DNA of 64,000 nt from Actinotalea subterranea (GTDB taxonomy: Bacteria > Actinomycetota > Actinomycetes > Actinomycetales > Cellulomonadaceae), in the NCBI RefSeq assembly GCF_008364845.1, contig NZ_VTTP01000006.1, positions 62,001-126,000 of the forward strand, read 5' to 3'. The notes under the pieces are model-generated. The model ran no database searches, was not told the origin of the DNA, and worked only from the letters and a program-made list of their open reading frames with translations. A program made the translations under genes and the position numbers. This document shows, piece after piece, positions 41,525 through 51,450 of this stretch. The number at the start of each line of letters is the position of its first letter. Position 1 is the first letter of the stretch.

Positions 41525-41818
41525 ATGGCTCAGCGCACGGTGGTGATCGCCTCGCAGGTAGGCCTCCACGCCCGCCCGGCGAAGCTCTTCTCGCAGGCTG
41601 CCTCCGCCTCCGGCGTCGGCGTCCGGATCGCCAAGGGCGACGGCGCCCCGGTCGACGCGGCGAGCATCCTGCGCGTCATGGCCCTCGGCGTGAAGCACGG
41701 CGAGGAGGTCACGCTGACCGCCGAGGGCGACGGCGCCGACGAGGTGCTCGACGGGCTCGTCGCGCTCCTCGCGACGGACCTCGACGCGCCCGGCACGGAC
41801 ACGGCGGGCCCCGCGTGA
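41525..41818 (+). CDS. ptsH: Phosphocarrier protein HPr
   Basis: A 97-residue HPr. The active histidine is His15 (GLHARPA); Ser47 in DAASILRVM corresponds to the regulatory Ser46 of Gram-positive HPr. It passes phosphate from Enzyme I to IIA. A GGAAGGA tract lies 9 bp before ATG 41525. Its stop overlaps ptsI (GTGA), so the two general PTS proteins are co-translated. Confidence 0.96.
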   Translation: MAQRTVVIASQVGLHARPAKLFSQAASASGVGVRIAKGDGAPVDAASILRVMALGVKHGEEVTLTAEGDGADEVLDGLVALLATDLDAPGTDTAGPA

Positions 41819-43512
41819 GCGGCTCGGACGTGCTGCACGGCTCCGGGGTCGGGCGTGGCGCGGTCGTCGGGCCGGTCGCCCGGGCCCACCCTGCCCCGCG
41901 CGTGGTGCAGGACGCCGCCGGGCCGGCGGACGCGGAGGGCCGCGCCGCCGCGGTGCAGGCCGTGCGCGAGGCCTTCGCGGCCGTCGGCGAGGCGCTCGAG
42001 CGCCGCGCCGAGCAGGCGGGGGGCACGATCGCCGAGGTCCTCGGCGCGACGGCGCTCATGGCCCAGGACCCGGAGCTCGTCTCGCAGGTCGTCGGGCGCA
42101 TCGAGGGCGGGCAGGCCGCGGACCTCGCGGTCGACCGCGCCGTGGCCGAGTTCGCCGACCTGTTCACCGCGGCCGGCGGCTACCTCGCCGAGCGCGTGAC
42201 CGACCTGCGCAGCGTGCGGGACCGCGTCATCGCTCGCCTGCGTGACCTTCCCGAGCCGGGCGTCCCCGCCCTCGCGCGGCCCTCCGTCGTGGTGGCCGAG
42301 GACCTGTCCCCGGCGGACACCGCGGCACTCGAGCTCGACAAGGTGCTCGGCATCGTCATCGAGCAGGGCGGCCCCACGGGCCACACAGCGATCATCGCCG
42401 GCCAGCTCGGCATCCCGTGCGTCGTGCGCGTCCTGGGCGCGTCCGCGCTCGTCGACGGCACGGAGGTCGCGGTCGACGCGGCCACCGGGACGGTCGTCGT
42501 CGGGCCCGACGACGCGACACGAGCCCGCGTCGAGGTGCGCCGCACGGCGCTCGCGGCGCTCGCGACCCAGACCGGGCCGGGCGCCACCGCCGACGGCCAC
42601 GCCGTCGCGCTGCTCGCCAACATCGGCACCGCGGAGGACGCGGCCAGGCTGACCGGGGCGGCCGTGGAGGGCGTGGGCCTCTTCCGCACCGAGGTGCTCT
42701 TCCTCGGCCGCACGACGGCGCCCACGCAGGACGAGCAGGCCGCCGTGTACGCGCGCGCCCTGGCGGCCCTCGAAGGCCGCAAGGTCGTCATCCGCACGCT
42801 CGACGCGGGTGCGGACAAGCCGCTCGCGTTCGTCACGCGCTCGGGGGAGGAGAACCCGGCCCTCGGCGTGCGGGGCTACCGCCTCGTGCGCAACGCCGAG
42901 GATCTCATGCGGACCCAGCTCGCGGCGATCGCGCGCGCCGCCAAGGAGACGGGTGGGCAGCCGTGGGTCATGGCGCCCATGGTCGCGACCGTCGAGGAGG
43001 CCGCGCAGTTCGCTGCGCTCGCACGCGAGGTCGGCGTCGAGAAGGTCGGGGTCATGGTCGAGGTGCCCTCGGCCGCGCTCCGGGCCCGGGACGTGCTCCA
43101 GGAGGTCGACTTCATCTCGATCGGCACCAACGACCTCGCCCAGTACACGATGGCCACGGACCGGTTGCTCGGCGAGCTCGTCGACCTGCTGAGCCCCTGG
43201 CAGCCGGCCGTGCTGGACCTGGTCGCCGCGGCTGCCGAGGCGGGTTCGGCCGTCGGCAAGCCGGTGGGCGTGTGCGGCGAGTCCGCGGCAGACCCGGTCA
43301 TGGCGCTGCTCCTCGCCGGGCTCGGCGTGACGAGCCTGTCGATGTCGCCCGCCGCGGTCCCCGCCGTGCGCTTCGCCCTCGCGCGCCACGACCTCGAGGT
43401 GTGCCGGCGGATCGGGGTCGCGGCGCGTGCCGCACGCACCGCGCCCGAGGCCCGGGCGGCCGCGCTCGCGCTCGTGGACCCCGAGGTCCGCGAGGTGCTC
43501 GCGCTCGGCTGA
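41815..43512 (+). CDS. ptsI: PTS Enzyme I (phosphoenolpyruvate-protein phosphotransferase)
   Basis: A 565-residue Enzyme I starting the PTS phosphate chain. The phosphohistidine is His190 (GGPTGHTAIIA); the PEP-binding barrel carries LFRTEVLFL, VMVEVPSAAL, ISIGTNDLAQYTMATDR and acid/base Cys487 (GVCGESAAD). All intact; length is normal. The GTG overlaps ptsH by 4 bp. It follows the hexitol unit directly, so general and specific PTS genes share one locus. Confidence 0.96.
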   Translation: MSGSDVLHGSGVGRGAVVGPVARAHPAPRVVQDAAGPADAEGRAAAVQAVREAFAAVGEALERRAEQAGGTIAEVLGATALMAQDPELVSQVVGRIEGGQAADLAVDRAVAEFADLFTAAGGYLAERVTDLRSVRDRVIARLRDLPEPGVPALARPSVVVAEDLSPADTAALELDKVLGIVIEQGGPTGHTAIIAGQLGIPCVVRVLGASALVDGTEVAVDAATGTVVVGPDDATRARVEVRRTALAALATQTGPGATADGHAVALLANIGTAEDAARLTGAAVEGVGLFRTEVLFLGRTTAPTQDEQAAVYARALAALEGRKVVIRTLDAGADKPLAFVTRSGEENPALGVRGYRLVRNAEDLMRTQLAAIARAAKETGGQPWVMAPMVATVEEAAQFAALAREVGVEKVGVMVEVPSAALRARDVLQEVDFISIGTNDLAQYTMATDRLLGELVDLLSPWQPAVLDLVAAAAEAGSAVGKPVGVCGESAADPVMALLLAGLGVTSLSMSPAAVPAVRFALARHDLEVCRRIGVAARAARTAPEARAAALALVDPEVREVLALG

Positions 43513-43622
43513 CCGCCCGCGACCGGTGCAGGCGGCCGGCGCCGGCCGGCCCGATGGGGCCTGCGGACCTCGGGTCCGTGGACCTCTTGGGGCCGTCGGC
43601 GCCGGGACGTACTGTGGCGACC

Positions 43623-45230
43623 ATGTCCCGCGACGCAGAGGTCATCGACCCCGAGACCGACCCGAAGGCGACCTGGGCGCTCGAGCCCGACGAGGTCGCA
43701 CCGCTCCTGCGGCACGTCGTCGCCTCGCCGGCGAACGGCACCCACGTGCCCCGGGTCCCGTTCACCGGCGCACCGCTCGCGGCCGTGCCGCGGTCCACGC
43801 CCGACGACGTCGCCGCGGCTGTCGGCCGCGCCCGGGCCGCGCAGCGTGCGTGGGCGGCCCGGCCCCTCGCCGAGCGCGCCGCGACCGTGCTGCGGTTCCA
43901 CGACCTCGTGCTCGACCGGCAGTCCGAGGTCCTCGACCTCATCCAGCTCGAGAACGGCAAGGCCCGCGCGAGCGCGTACGAGGAGGTCGCGGACGTCGCG
44001 CTCGTCTCCCGGCACTACGGGCGGCGCGCCGCCCACTACCTCGCTCCGCAGCGGGTGCCCGGGCTCGTCCCCGGCCTCACGGGCGCGACCGTGCTGCGTC
44101 GCCCCGTGGGCGTCGTCGGGATCGTCGCGCCGTTCAACTACCCCCTGGTCCTGTCCGTGTGCGACGCCCTGCCGGCGCTGGTCGCGGGCAACGCCGTGGT
44201 CGTCAAGCCCGACGAGCAGACGCCCCTGAGCATCCTGTGGGCCGCGGAGCTGCTCGCCGAGGCAGGGCTGCCGCGCGACGTGCTGCTCGTCGTCACGGGC
44301 GACGGCGCGCAGGTGGGCGGGGCGCTCGTCGACGCCGTCGACCACGTGGTGTTCACGGGGTCCACGCGCACGGGTCGCGTCGTCGCGCAGCAGGCCGCGC
44401 GCCGCCTCGTCGGCGTGACCCTGGAGCTCGGCGGCAAGAACGCGATGTACGTGGCCGCCGACGCCGACCCCGCCCTGGCGGCCGAGACCGCGGTCCGCGC
44501 GTCGTTCGCCAACACGGGCCAGCTCTGCATGTCGATGGAACGGATCATCCTGCACGAGGCGGTCGCGGACGCGTTCCTCGCCGAGCTCCTCCCGCGGGTG
44601 CGTGCCCTCCGGCTCGGGGCAGGCCTGGACTACGGGTCCGACGTCGGCTCGCTCACCTCGCAGGCGCAGCTCGCCCGGGTCCAGGAGCACGTCGACGGCG
44701 CCCTGCGGCACGGTGCGCGGGTGCTCGTCGGCGGGGTGCACCGCACGGACGTCGGCCCCCTGTTCTACGAGCCGACGGTGCTCGACGGCGTACCGCCGGA
44801 CGCGCCCGTGTTCGCGGAGGAGACGTTCGGCCCCGTGGTCGCCGTGTACCGCGTCGCCGACGACGACGCCGCCGTCGCGATGATGAACGACAGCGAGTTC
44901 GGGCTCAACGCGAGCGTGTGGACGCGTGACGTGGCGCGCGGCCGTGCGCTCGCGGCACGCATCGACGCCGGCAGCGTCAACGTCAACGAGGGCTACGCGC
45001 TGAGCTGGGGCACGACCGCCGCGCCCACGGGCGGGGTCAAGGACTCGGGCCTGGGCCGACGTCACGGGGCCGAGGGCATCTGGGCGACCACGTGGACCCA
45101 GACCGTCGCCTATCACCGCGGGGCGCACCGGGGCCTCGGGCTCGGCCGCCTCTACGCGCTGCCGGACGAGCAGTGGACGGCCCTGTTCACGCGCGCCCTG
45201 CGCCTCATGAAGCGACTGCACCTGCCCTGA
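43623..45230 (+). CDS. gabD2: Succinate-semialdehyde dehydrogenase (GabD2-like aldehyde dehydrogenase)
   Basis: A 535-residue aldehyde dehydrogenase. The nucleophile is Cys302 in NTGQLCMSMERI, a variant typical of the GabD2 subgroup; the general base Glu lies in TLELGGKNAMY; the cofactor loop is FTGSTRTGRVV. It would oxidise succinic semialdehyde to succinate. ATG 43623 has TACTGT 7 bp upstream, i.e. leaderless and independent of ptsI. The next terminator is shared with ackA. Confidence 0.87.
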   Translation: MSRDAEVIDPETDPKATWALEPDEVAPLLRHVVASPANGTHVPRVPFTGAPLAAVPRSTPDDVAAAVGRARAAQRAWAARPLAERAATVLRFHDLVLDRQSEVLDLIQLENGKARASAYEEVADVALVSRHYGRRAAHYLAPQRVPGLVPGLTGATVLRRPVGVVGIVAPFNYPLVLSVCDALPALVAGNAVVVKPDEQTPLSILWAAELLAEAGLPRDVLLVVTGDGAQVGGALVDAVDHVVFTGSTRTGRVVAQQAARRLVGVTLELGGKNAMYVAADADPALAAETAVRASFANTGQLCMSMERIILHEAVADAFLAELLPRVRALRLGAGLDYGSDVGSLTSQAQLARVQEHVDGALRHGARVLVGGVHRTDVGPLFYEPTVLDGVPPDAPVFAEETFGPVVAVYRVADDDAAVAMMNDSEFGLNASVWTRDVARGRALAARIDAGSVNVNEGYALSWGTTAAPTGGVKDSGLGRRHGAEGIWATTWTQTVAYHRGAHRGLGLGRLYALPDEQWTALFTRALRLMKRLHLP

Positions 45231-45254
45231 GGCCGGCAGGTCCTCCCCGGACGC

Positions 45255-45293
45255 GCGAAGGGCGGGCCACCCGTGAGGTGGCCCGCCCTTCGC
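45255..45293. terminator. Bidirectional terminator between gabD2 and ackA
   Basis: A perfect 17-bp stem (45255-45271 with 45277-45293) with a 5-nt loop between the stops of two convergent genes. Confidence 0.92.
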
Positions 45294-45307
45294 AGGTTGG
45301 TCCCGGC

Positions 45308-46507
45308 TCAGCCCTGCTGCGCCACGAGCTCCACGGCCTGGCGGGCGATCTCGAGCTCCTCGTTCGTCGGGATCACGAAGACCGTGACCTCCGAGCCGTC
45401 GGGGGAGATCACGCACTCGTCCTTCTTGCGGCCCTCGTTGCGCTCGGCGTCCACGGCGATGCCGAGACGCTCGAGGCCCGCGAGGGAGTTGATGCGGACG
45501 ATGTCGTCGTTCTCGCCGATGCCCGCCGTGAACGCGATCGCGTCGACGCGGCCGAGCTGTGCGTAGTACGCGCCCACGTAGGCGCGGATCCGGTGGTAGT
45601 AGACCTGCAGGGCCGTGCGGGCGCGCTCGTCGCCCGCCTCGACGGCGTCGTGCACGTCACGCATGTCGGAGGAGCCCGAGAGGCCGAGCATCCCGGACCG
45701 GCGGTTGAGCAGGTCGTCGAGCTCGTCCGTGCTCATGCCCGCGACCCGCTGCAGGTGGAACACGACCGCGGGGTCGATGTCGCCCGAGCGCGTGCCCATG
45801 ACGAGGCCCTCGAGCGGCGTGAGGCCCATCGACGTCTCGACCGACACGCCGCCGCGGACCGCGGTCGCGGAGGCGCCGTTGCCGAGGTGGAGCACGATGA
45901 CGTTGACGTCCGCGGGGTCCTTGCCGAGCAGCTCGGCCGCGCGGTGGGACACGTAGCGGTGCGACGTGCCGTGCGCGCCGTAGCGGCGGATCGAGTAGAG
46001 CGACGCGACCTCCTGGTCGATCGCGTACGTGTACGCGGCCGGCGGGAGCGTCGAGTGGAACGACGTGTCGAAGACGACGACGTGCGGCAGGGTCGGGAAG
46101 GCGCGGCGCGCGGCGCGGATGCCCGCGAGGTTCGGCGGGTTGTGCAGCGGCGCGAGCGTCGACAGGTCGTCGATGGCGGCCTCGACGGCGTCGTCCACGA
46201 GGGCGGGCCCCGCGAACCGGTCGCCACCCTGGACCACGCGGTGCCCGACGGCGGTGAGCTCGCTCGCGTCGAGCTTGGGCCCGTGCGTCGCGAACAGCTC
46301 GAGGATCGTCGCGATCCCCGCCTCGTGGTCCGGGACCGGCTGCTCGAGCGACGTGCGGCCGTCCGGGCCGTCGTGCCGCACGGCGCCGACGGGCTGGCCG
46401 ATGCGCTCGACGAGCCCGGTCGCCAGGGCCTCGCCGGAGTCGACCTCGACGAGCTGGTACTTGATCGAGGACGACCCCGAGTTGATGACGAGGACCTTGG
46501 GACTCAC
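45308..46507 (-). CDS. ackA: Acetate kinase
   Basis: A 399-residue kinase converting acetyl-phosphate and ADP to acetate and ATP. The start VLVINSGSSSIKYQL, FDTSFHSTLPP, YGAHGTSHRYVS, LHLGNGASATAV and FTAGIGEND are all family-diagnostic. GTG start with AAGGAG 8 bp upstream, overlapping the pta stop by 4 bp. Last gene of the xfp-pta-ackA unit. Confidence 0.98.
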   Translation of the reverse strand: MSPKVLVINSGSSSIKYQLVEVDSGEALATGLVERIGQPVGAVRHDGPDGRTSLEQPVPDHEAGIATILELFATHGPKLDASELTAVGHRVVQGGDRFAGPALVDDAVEAAIDDLSTLAPLHNPPNLAGIRAARRAFPTLPHVVVFDTSFHSTLPPAAYTYAIDQEVASLYSIRRYGAHGTSHRYVSHRAAELLGKDPADVNVIVLHLGNGASATAVRGGVSVETSMGLTPLEGLVMGTRSGDIDPAVVFHLQRVAGMSTDELDDLLNRRSGMLGLSGSSDMRDVHDAVEAGDERARTALQVYYHRIRAYVGAYYAQLGRVDAIAFTAGIGENDDIVRINSLAGLERLGIAVDAERNEGRKKDECVISPDGSEVTVFVIPTNEELEIARQAVELVAQQG

Positions 46508-48681
46508 TGGGCTGCTCCTTGAGGGGCCGTCGCCGCGGCCGCGGTCGGGGTGGCGAGGGTGGTGGCGGTGTCGGTCTCGGCGGCGGCCCGCGCGTCGTCC
46601 GCGGCTGCCTGTGCGGCGGCCGCGGCCTGGGCCTGGGCCTGGATCGCCGTGATGGCGACGGTGTTGACGATGTCCTGGACGAGGGCGCCGCGGGACAGGT
46701 CGTTGACGGGCTTGCGCAGGCCCTGGAGCACCGGGCCGATGGCCACGGCGCCCGCGGAGCGCTGGACGGCCTTGTAGGTGTTGTTGCCCGTGTTGAGGTC
46801 CGGGAAGATGAACACCGTCGCGCGGCCGGCGACCGAGGAGTCGGGCATCTTGGTGCGTGCGACGGACGCGTCGACCGCGGCGTCGTACTGGATGGGGCCC
46901 TCCACCGAGAGGTCGGGGCGGCGCTCGCGGACCAGGGCCGTCGCGGCCCGGACCTTGTCGACGTCCGCGCCCGTGCCCGACTCGCCTGTCGAGTAGGAGA
47001 GCATCGCGATGCGCGGCTCGATGCCGAACTGCACGGCTGTCTCGGCCGAGGAGATCGCGATGTCCGCGAGCTGCTCCGCCGTCGGGTCCGGGTTGACTGC
47101 GCAGTCGCCGTAGACGAGCACGCGGTCCTCGAGGCACATGAGGAAGACGCTCGAGACGATCGACACCCCGGGGGTCGTCTTGATGATCTCGAACGCGGGC
47201 TTGATGGTGTGCGCCGTCGTGTGGATCGCGCCGGAGACCATGCCGTCGGCGAGGCCGAGCTGGACCATCATCGTGCCGAAGTAGGAGACCGACCCGACGA
47301 TCTCGCGGGCGCGGTCGACGGTCATGCCCTTGTGCTTGCGCAGCTCGGCGTAGTGCTGGGCGAACCTGTCGTGCAGCTCGCCGTCCTTGGGGTCGACGAC
47401 GGCGGCCGCGCTGATGTCGAGCCCGAGCTCGGTCGCGCGGGCCCGGATGGACGCCTCGGTGCCGAGGATCGTCAGCTGGGCGACCTCGCGCTGCAGGAGC
47501 GTGCTCGCGGCGCGCAGGATCCGGTCGTCGGTGCCCTCGGGGAGCACGATGTGCTTGCGGTCGTTGCGGGCCCTGTCGAGCAGCTCGTACTCGAACATGA
47601 GCGGGGTGACGACGGAGGGGCGCGAGACGTCGAGGCGCTCGAGGAGCGTCTGGGTGTCGACGTGCCGCTCGAACAGCGCGAGGGCCGTGTCGACCTTGCG
47701 CTGGGAGTCCGCGGAGAGGCGCCCGCGCGTCGCCGCCGCGGCGCTCGCCGTGCGGAAGGTCCCCATGTCGGTGCGGATGATCGGCAGCCGCTGGCCGAGG
47801 CCGTTGACGAGCCGGGCCACCGGGGACGGCGGGTAGAAGCCGCCGTTGAGGATGATGCCCGCGAGCGACGGGAAGCCGTCGGCCGCGTTGGCCATGAGCA
47901 GGCCGAGCAGGATGTCCGCGCGGTCGCCGGGCGTGATGACGACGGCGCCGTCGGTCAGCTTGTCGAGCAGGTGCTCGATCGACATTGCCCCGACCAGGAG
48001 GTCGAGCGCCTCGCGGGACAGCAGGTCCTCGTCGCCCGCGGCGAGCCGGCCGCCGACGGCCTCCATGAGCGCGCGCACCGTCGGCGCGTTGAGCAGCTGG
48101 TCCTCGGGCAGGGCCCAGGCCGGGAGCTCGGTGCCCATCGCGGCCCGCACGGTGACGAGCTCCTCGGGGGCGCAGCGGTTCGCGACGACGGCGATGACCT
48201 CGGCGTGCTGCGTGCGCAGCTCCGCGAGGCACACGTCGACCATCCCGCGGATCTCCTCGGGGCGCCGGTCGGAGCCGCGCACCACGAGCAGGACGGGGGC
48301 GCCCAGGTTGACGGCGATGCGCGCGTTGTACGCGAGCTCGGTCGGGCCGGCGACGTCCGTGTAGTCGGTGCCGACGATGACGACGACGTCTGACTGCCGC
48401 TCGACCTCGTGGTACCGGCTGACGATGCGGGACAGGGCCGCGTCAGGGTCGGCGTGCACCGCCTCGTACGAGACCCCGACGCACTGCTCGTACGTCAGGT
48501 CGACCCCGTCGTGGGCGAGCAGCAGGTCCACGACGTAGTCGCGCTGCGCCGTGGAGCGGGCGACGGGACGGAAGATCCCGACCCGTTGCCCGCTCCTCGT
48601 CAGGAGGTCGACGACACCGAGCGCGACCGTGGACTTGCCGGTGTCGCCCTCGGCCGAGGTGATGTAGATGCTGCGTGCCAC
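46504..48681 (-). CDS. pta: Phosphate acetyltransferase (long form with DRTGG domain)
   Basis: A 725-residue Pta interconverting acetyl-phosphate and acetyl-CoA. Domains: N-terminal P-loop BioD-like (SAEGDTGKSTVALG), a central DRTGG-type region (about 220-350), and the catalytic domain (about 385-690; LPEGTDDRILRAA, GMVSGAIHTTAHTI, FPDLNTGNNTYKAVQR). The last 45 residues are an Ala/Thr/Gln-rich tail absent from most Pta proteins. Start is GTG 48681 with GGAGG upstream, 30 bp after xfp. Confidence 0.96.
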   Translation of the reverse strand: MARSIYITSAEGDTGKSTVALGVVDLLTRSGQRVGIFRPVARSTAQRDYVVDLLLAHDGVDLTYEQCVGVSYEAVHADPDAALSRIVSRYHEVERQSDVVVIVGTDYTDVAGPTELAYNARIAVNLGAPVLLVVRGSDRRPEEIRGMVDVCLAELRTQHAEVIAVVANRCAPEELVTVRAAMGTELPAWALPEDQLLNAPTVRALMEAVGGRLAAGDEDLLSREALDLLVGAMSIEHLLDKLTDGAVVITPGDRADILLGLLMANAADGFPSLAGIILNGGFYPPSPVARLVNGLGQRLPIIRTDMGTFRTASAAAATRGRLSADSQRKVDTALALFERHVDTQTLLERLDVSRPSVVTPLMFEYELLDRARNDRKHIVLPEGTDDRILRAASTLLQREVAQLTILGTEASIRARATELGLDISAAAVVDPKDGELHDRFAQHYAELRKHKGMTVDRAREIVGSVSYFGTMMVQLGLADGMVSGAIHTTAHTIKPAFEIIKTTPGVSIVSSVFLMCLEDRVLVYGDCAVNPDPTAEQLADIAISSAETAVQFGIEPRIAMLSYSTGESGTGADVDKVRAATALVRERRPDLSVEGPIQYDAAVDASVARTKMPDSSVAGRATVFIFPDLNTGNNTYKAVQRSAGAVAIGPVLQGLRKPVNDLSRGALVQDIVNTVAITAIQAQAQAAAAAQAAADDARAAAETDTATTLATPTAAAATAPQGAAQ

Positions 48682-48711
48682 GTCGGTGTCGCCTCCTGCG
48701 CTGGTGAGCGC

Positions 48712-51192
48712 CTACTCGTTGTCGCCGCCGGTCGCGGCGGCCGCCGAGATCCGGTCCGCCTGGGGGCCGCTCGCGGCGGTACCAGTGTCTCCCGCGTCGG
48801 ACCACACCCAGTCACGCACCTCGGGCAGGTCCTCGCCGTGCTGGCGCGTGTACTGCCGTGCGTGCAGGCGCGCGTCGACCATCTCCTGGCGCAGCGCCGC
48901 GGCGCGCGAGCCGAGCCCGGGCACCCGGTCGATGACGTCGATGACCAGGTGGAACCGGTCCAGGTCGTTGAGCATGACCATGTCGAACGGCGTCGTCGTG
49001 GTGCCCTCCTCCTTGTACCCGCGCACGTGGATGTTGGAGTGCCCGTTGCGGCGGTACGTCAGGCGGTGGATGAGCCACGGGTAGCCGTGGTACGCGAAGA
49101 TCACGGGCTTGTCGGCCGTGAACAGCGTGTCGAAGTCGCGGTCCGAGAGGCCGTGCGGGTGCTCGCGCTCGTCCTGCAGGCGCATGAGGTCGACGACGTT
49201 CACGACGCGCACCTTGAGCTCGGGCAGGTGCTTGCGCAGCAGGTCGGCCGCCGCGAGCACCTCGAGCGTGGGGACGTCGCCCGCGCACCCGAGCACGACG
49301 TCCGGGTCCTCGCCGCGCTCCTCCGTACCGGCCCACTCCCAGATGCCCAGGCCGCGCGCGCAGTGCGCGATGGCCTGCTCCATGTCCAGGAACGTGGGGG
49401 CCGGCTGCTTGCCCGCGACCACGACGTTGACGTACTGGCGGCTGCGCAGCACGTGGTCGTAGGTCGCCAGGAGGGTGTTGGCGTCCGGCGGCAGGTAGAC
49501 GCGGACGATCTCGGCCTTCTTGTTGACGACGTGGTCGATGAAGCCGGGGTCCTGGTGGGAGAAGCCGTTGTGGTCCTGACGCCACACGTGGCTCGTGAGC
49601 AGGTAGTTGAGCGACGCGATCGGCCGACGCCACGGGATGTCGTTGGTGACCTTGAGCCACTTGGCGTGCTGGTTGAACATCGAGTCGATGATGTGGATGA
49701 AGGCCTCGTAGCAGCTGAACAGGCCGTGCCGGCCGGTCAGCAGGTAGCCCTCGAGCCAGCCCTGGCACTGGTGCTCGGACAGCATCTCGAGGACCCGGCC
49801 CGCACGGGCGAGGTTGTCGTCCGCCTCGATGATCTGCGCGTCCCACTGCTTGTCGGTGACCTTGAACACCGACTGGAGGCGGTTGGAGGCCGTCTCGTCG
49901 GGGCCGACGATGCGGAAGTTGTCGGGGTTCGCCTCGACGACCTCGGCGAGCCAGTCGCCGAGCACGCGCGTGGCCTCGACGATGTCGCCGCGGGGGACCG
50001 CGAGGTCGCGGAAGTCCGGAAGGCGCAGGTCGCGCAGCAGCAGCCCGCCGTTGGCGTGCGGCGTCGCGCTCATCCGCAGCAGGCCCTCGGGTGCCAGCTC
50101 GGCGATCTCCGGCTGGATGCGGCCGGTCGCGTCGAACAGCTCCTCGGGCCGGTAGGACTGGAGCCAGCCCTCGAGCACGTGCAGGTGCTCCTCGGTGTCG
50201 CGTGCGCTCGCGAGCGGCACCTGGTGCGAGCGCCAGGAGTCCTCGACCTGCTTGCCGTCGATGACCGGCGGGCACGTCCAGCCCTTGGGCGTACGCAGGA
50301 TGATCATGGGCCAGCGCGGGCGCTCCGTCAGCGTGCCCTCGCGCGCCGCCCGCTTGATCTCGGAGATCTGGTTGAGGCACTCGTCGAGCACCCGCGCCAT
50401 CTGCTGGTGCACGTCGGTCGCGTCGTCGCCGTCGAACCCGCCCGAGACGATGTACGGCGTGTGGCCGTAGCCGCGCATGAGGTCGAGGAGCTCCTCCTCG
50501 GGGATGCGCGCGAGGACCGTCGGGTTGGCGATCTTGTAGCCGTTGAGGTGCAGGATCGGCAGCACGACGCCGTCGGCCAGGGGGTCGACGAACTTGTTCG
50601 AGTGCCAGCTCGTCGCGAGCGGGCCCGTCTCGGCCTCGCCGTCGCCGACCACGGCCGCGACCAGCAGGTCCGGGTTGTCGAACGCCGCGCCGTACGCGTG
50701 CGAGAGGGCGTAGCCGAGCTCGCCGCCCTCGTGGATCGAGCCGGGCGTCTCGGGTGCCACGTGGCTGGGGATGCCGCCCGGGAAGGAGAACTGCCGGAAC
50801 AGCTTGCGCATGCCCTCGGCGTCCTCGGTGATGTCCGTGTAGACCTCGGAGTACGTGCCGTCGAGGTACGCGTTCGCGACGAGGCCCGGACCGCCGTGGC
50901 CCGGGCCCGTGATGTAGAGGGTCGACTGCTTGCGCTCGCGGATGACGCGGTTGAGGTGCGCGTACAGGAAGTTCAGGCCGGGGGTCGTGCCCCAGTGGCC
51001 GAGCAGGCGCGGCTTGACGTGGTCGCGGTGCAGGGGCTCGGCCATGAGCGGGTTGTCCAGGAGGTAGATCTGGCCGACCGAGAGGTAGTTCGCGGCGCGC
51101 CACCAGGCGTCGACGATGCGAAGCGTCCGGTCGTCCAGGGGCGCGACGTCGCGGGCGGTCCAGCGGGCCTGGTGGTCCAGGACTGAGGTCAT
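48712..51192 (-). CDS. xfp: Xylulose-5-phosphate/fructose-6-phosphate phosphoketolase
   Basis: An 826-residue ThDP enzyme that splits xylulose-5-P or fructose-6-P to acetyl-phosphate plus a shorter sugar phosphate. [36 protein letters not shown] (ThDP/Mg), SHQDPGF and [10 protein letters not shown] are typical; length matches. ATG 51192 has AGGAGG 8 bp upstream. Followed by pta and ackA, so acetyl-phosphate can be turned into ATP plus acetate or acetyl-CoA, the bifid shunt arrangement. Confidence 0.97.
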   Translation of the reverse strand: MTSVLDHQARWTARDVAPLDDRTLRIVDAWWRAANYLSVGQIYLLDNPLMAEPLHRDHVKPRLLGHWGTTPGLNFLYAHLNRVIRERKQSTLYITGPGHGGPGLVANAYLDGTYSEVYTDITEDAEGMRKLFRQFSFPGGIPSHVAPETPGSIHEGGELGYALSHAYGAAFDNPDLLVAAVVGDGEAETGPLATSWHSNKFVDPLADGVVLPILHLNGYKIANPTVLARIPEEELLDLMRGYGHTPYIVSGGFDGDDATDVHQQMARVLDECLNQISEIKRAAREGTLTERPRWPMIILRTPKGWTCPPVIDGKQVEDSWRSHQVPLASARDTEEHLHVLEGWLQSYRPEELFDATGRIQPEIAELAPEGLLRMSATPHANGGLLLRDLRLPDFRDLAVPRGDIVEATRVLGDWLAEVVEANPDNFRIVGPDETASNRLQSVFKVTDKQWDAQIIEADDNLARAGRVLEMLSEHQCQGWLEGYLLTGRHGLFSCYEAFIHIIDSMFNQHAKWLKVTNDIPWRRPIASLNYLLTSHVWRQDHNGFSHQDPGFIDHVVNKKAEIVRVYLPPDANTLLATYDHVLRSRQYVNVVVAGKQPAPTFLDMEQAIAHCARGLGIWEWAGTEERGEDPDVVLGCAGDVPTLEVLAAADLLRKHLPELKVRVVNVVDLMRLQDEREHPHGLSDRDFDTLFTADKPVIFAYHGYPWLIHRLTYRRNGHSNIHVRGYKEEGTTTTPFDMVMLNDLDRFHLVIDVIDRVPGLGSRAAALRQEMVDARLHARQYTRQHGEDLPEVRDWVWSDAGDTGTAASGPQADRISAAAATGGDNE

Positions 51193-51265
51193 CGGACGAT
51201 CCTCCTGTGCAGACGAGGGCTCGGCGGGGCCAGTCCCGCCGGGCAGGTTCAGCGTGCCCGCCGTC

Positions 51266-51343
51266 CGTCCCGAGACATGGGACGTTTGGCCCGTCGGCGA
51301 CCTGGACCCGGACGACCGGGGCGCAGGTGTGACGGAGCACACC
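51266..51343. promoter_or_regulatory. Two inverted repeats in the divergent xfp/SURF1 region
   Basis: CGTCCC-N7-GGGACG (51266-51271 and 51279-51284) and GGTGTG-N6-CACACC (51326-51331 and 51338-51343), both perfect 6-bp arms. The second resembles, but is not spaced like, a CRP/GlxR site (TGTG-N6-CACA rather than N8). Both lie in the 258-bp spacer expected to hold the xfp promoter. Confidence 0.5.
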
Positions 51344-51450
51344 ACTGCAATGCCACCACATCCGGGGCGTCGGCGCAGCACCCGCCGGGTGTCGGTACGC
51401 CGCGGGTTGCGACGCGGACCGGTGGCCCGTGCGCGGGTAGCGTGGCGAGC

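Noticed and set aside
51326-51343. CRP/GlxR binding site upstream of xfp
   Set aside because: The arms fit (TGTG...CACA) but the spacing is 6 instead of 8 bp, so it is reported only as an unassigned dyad.
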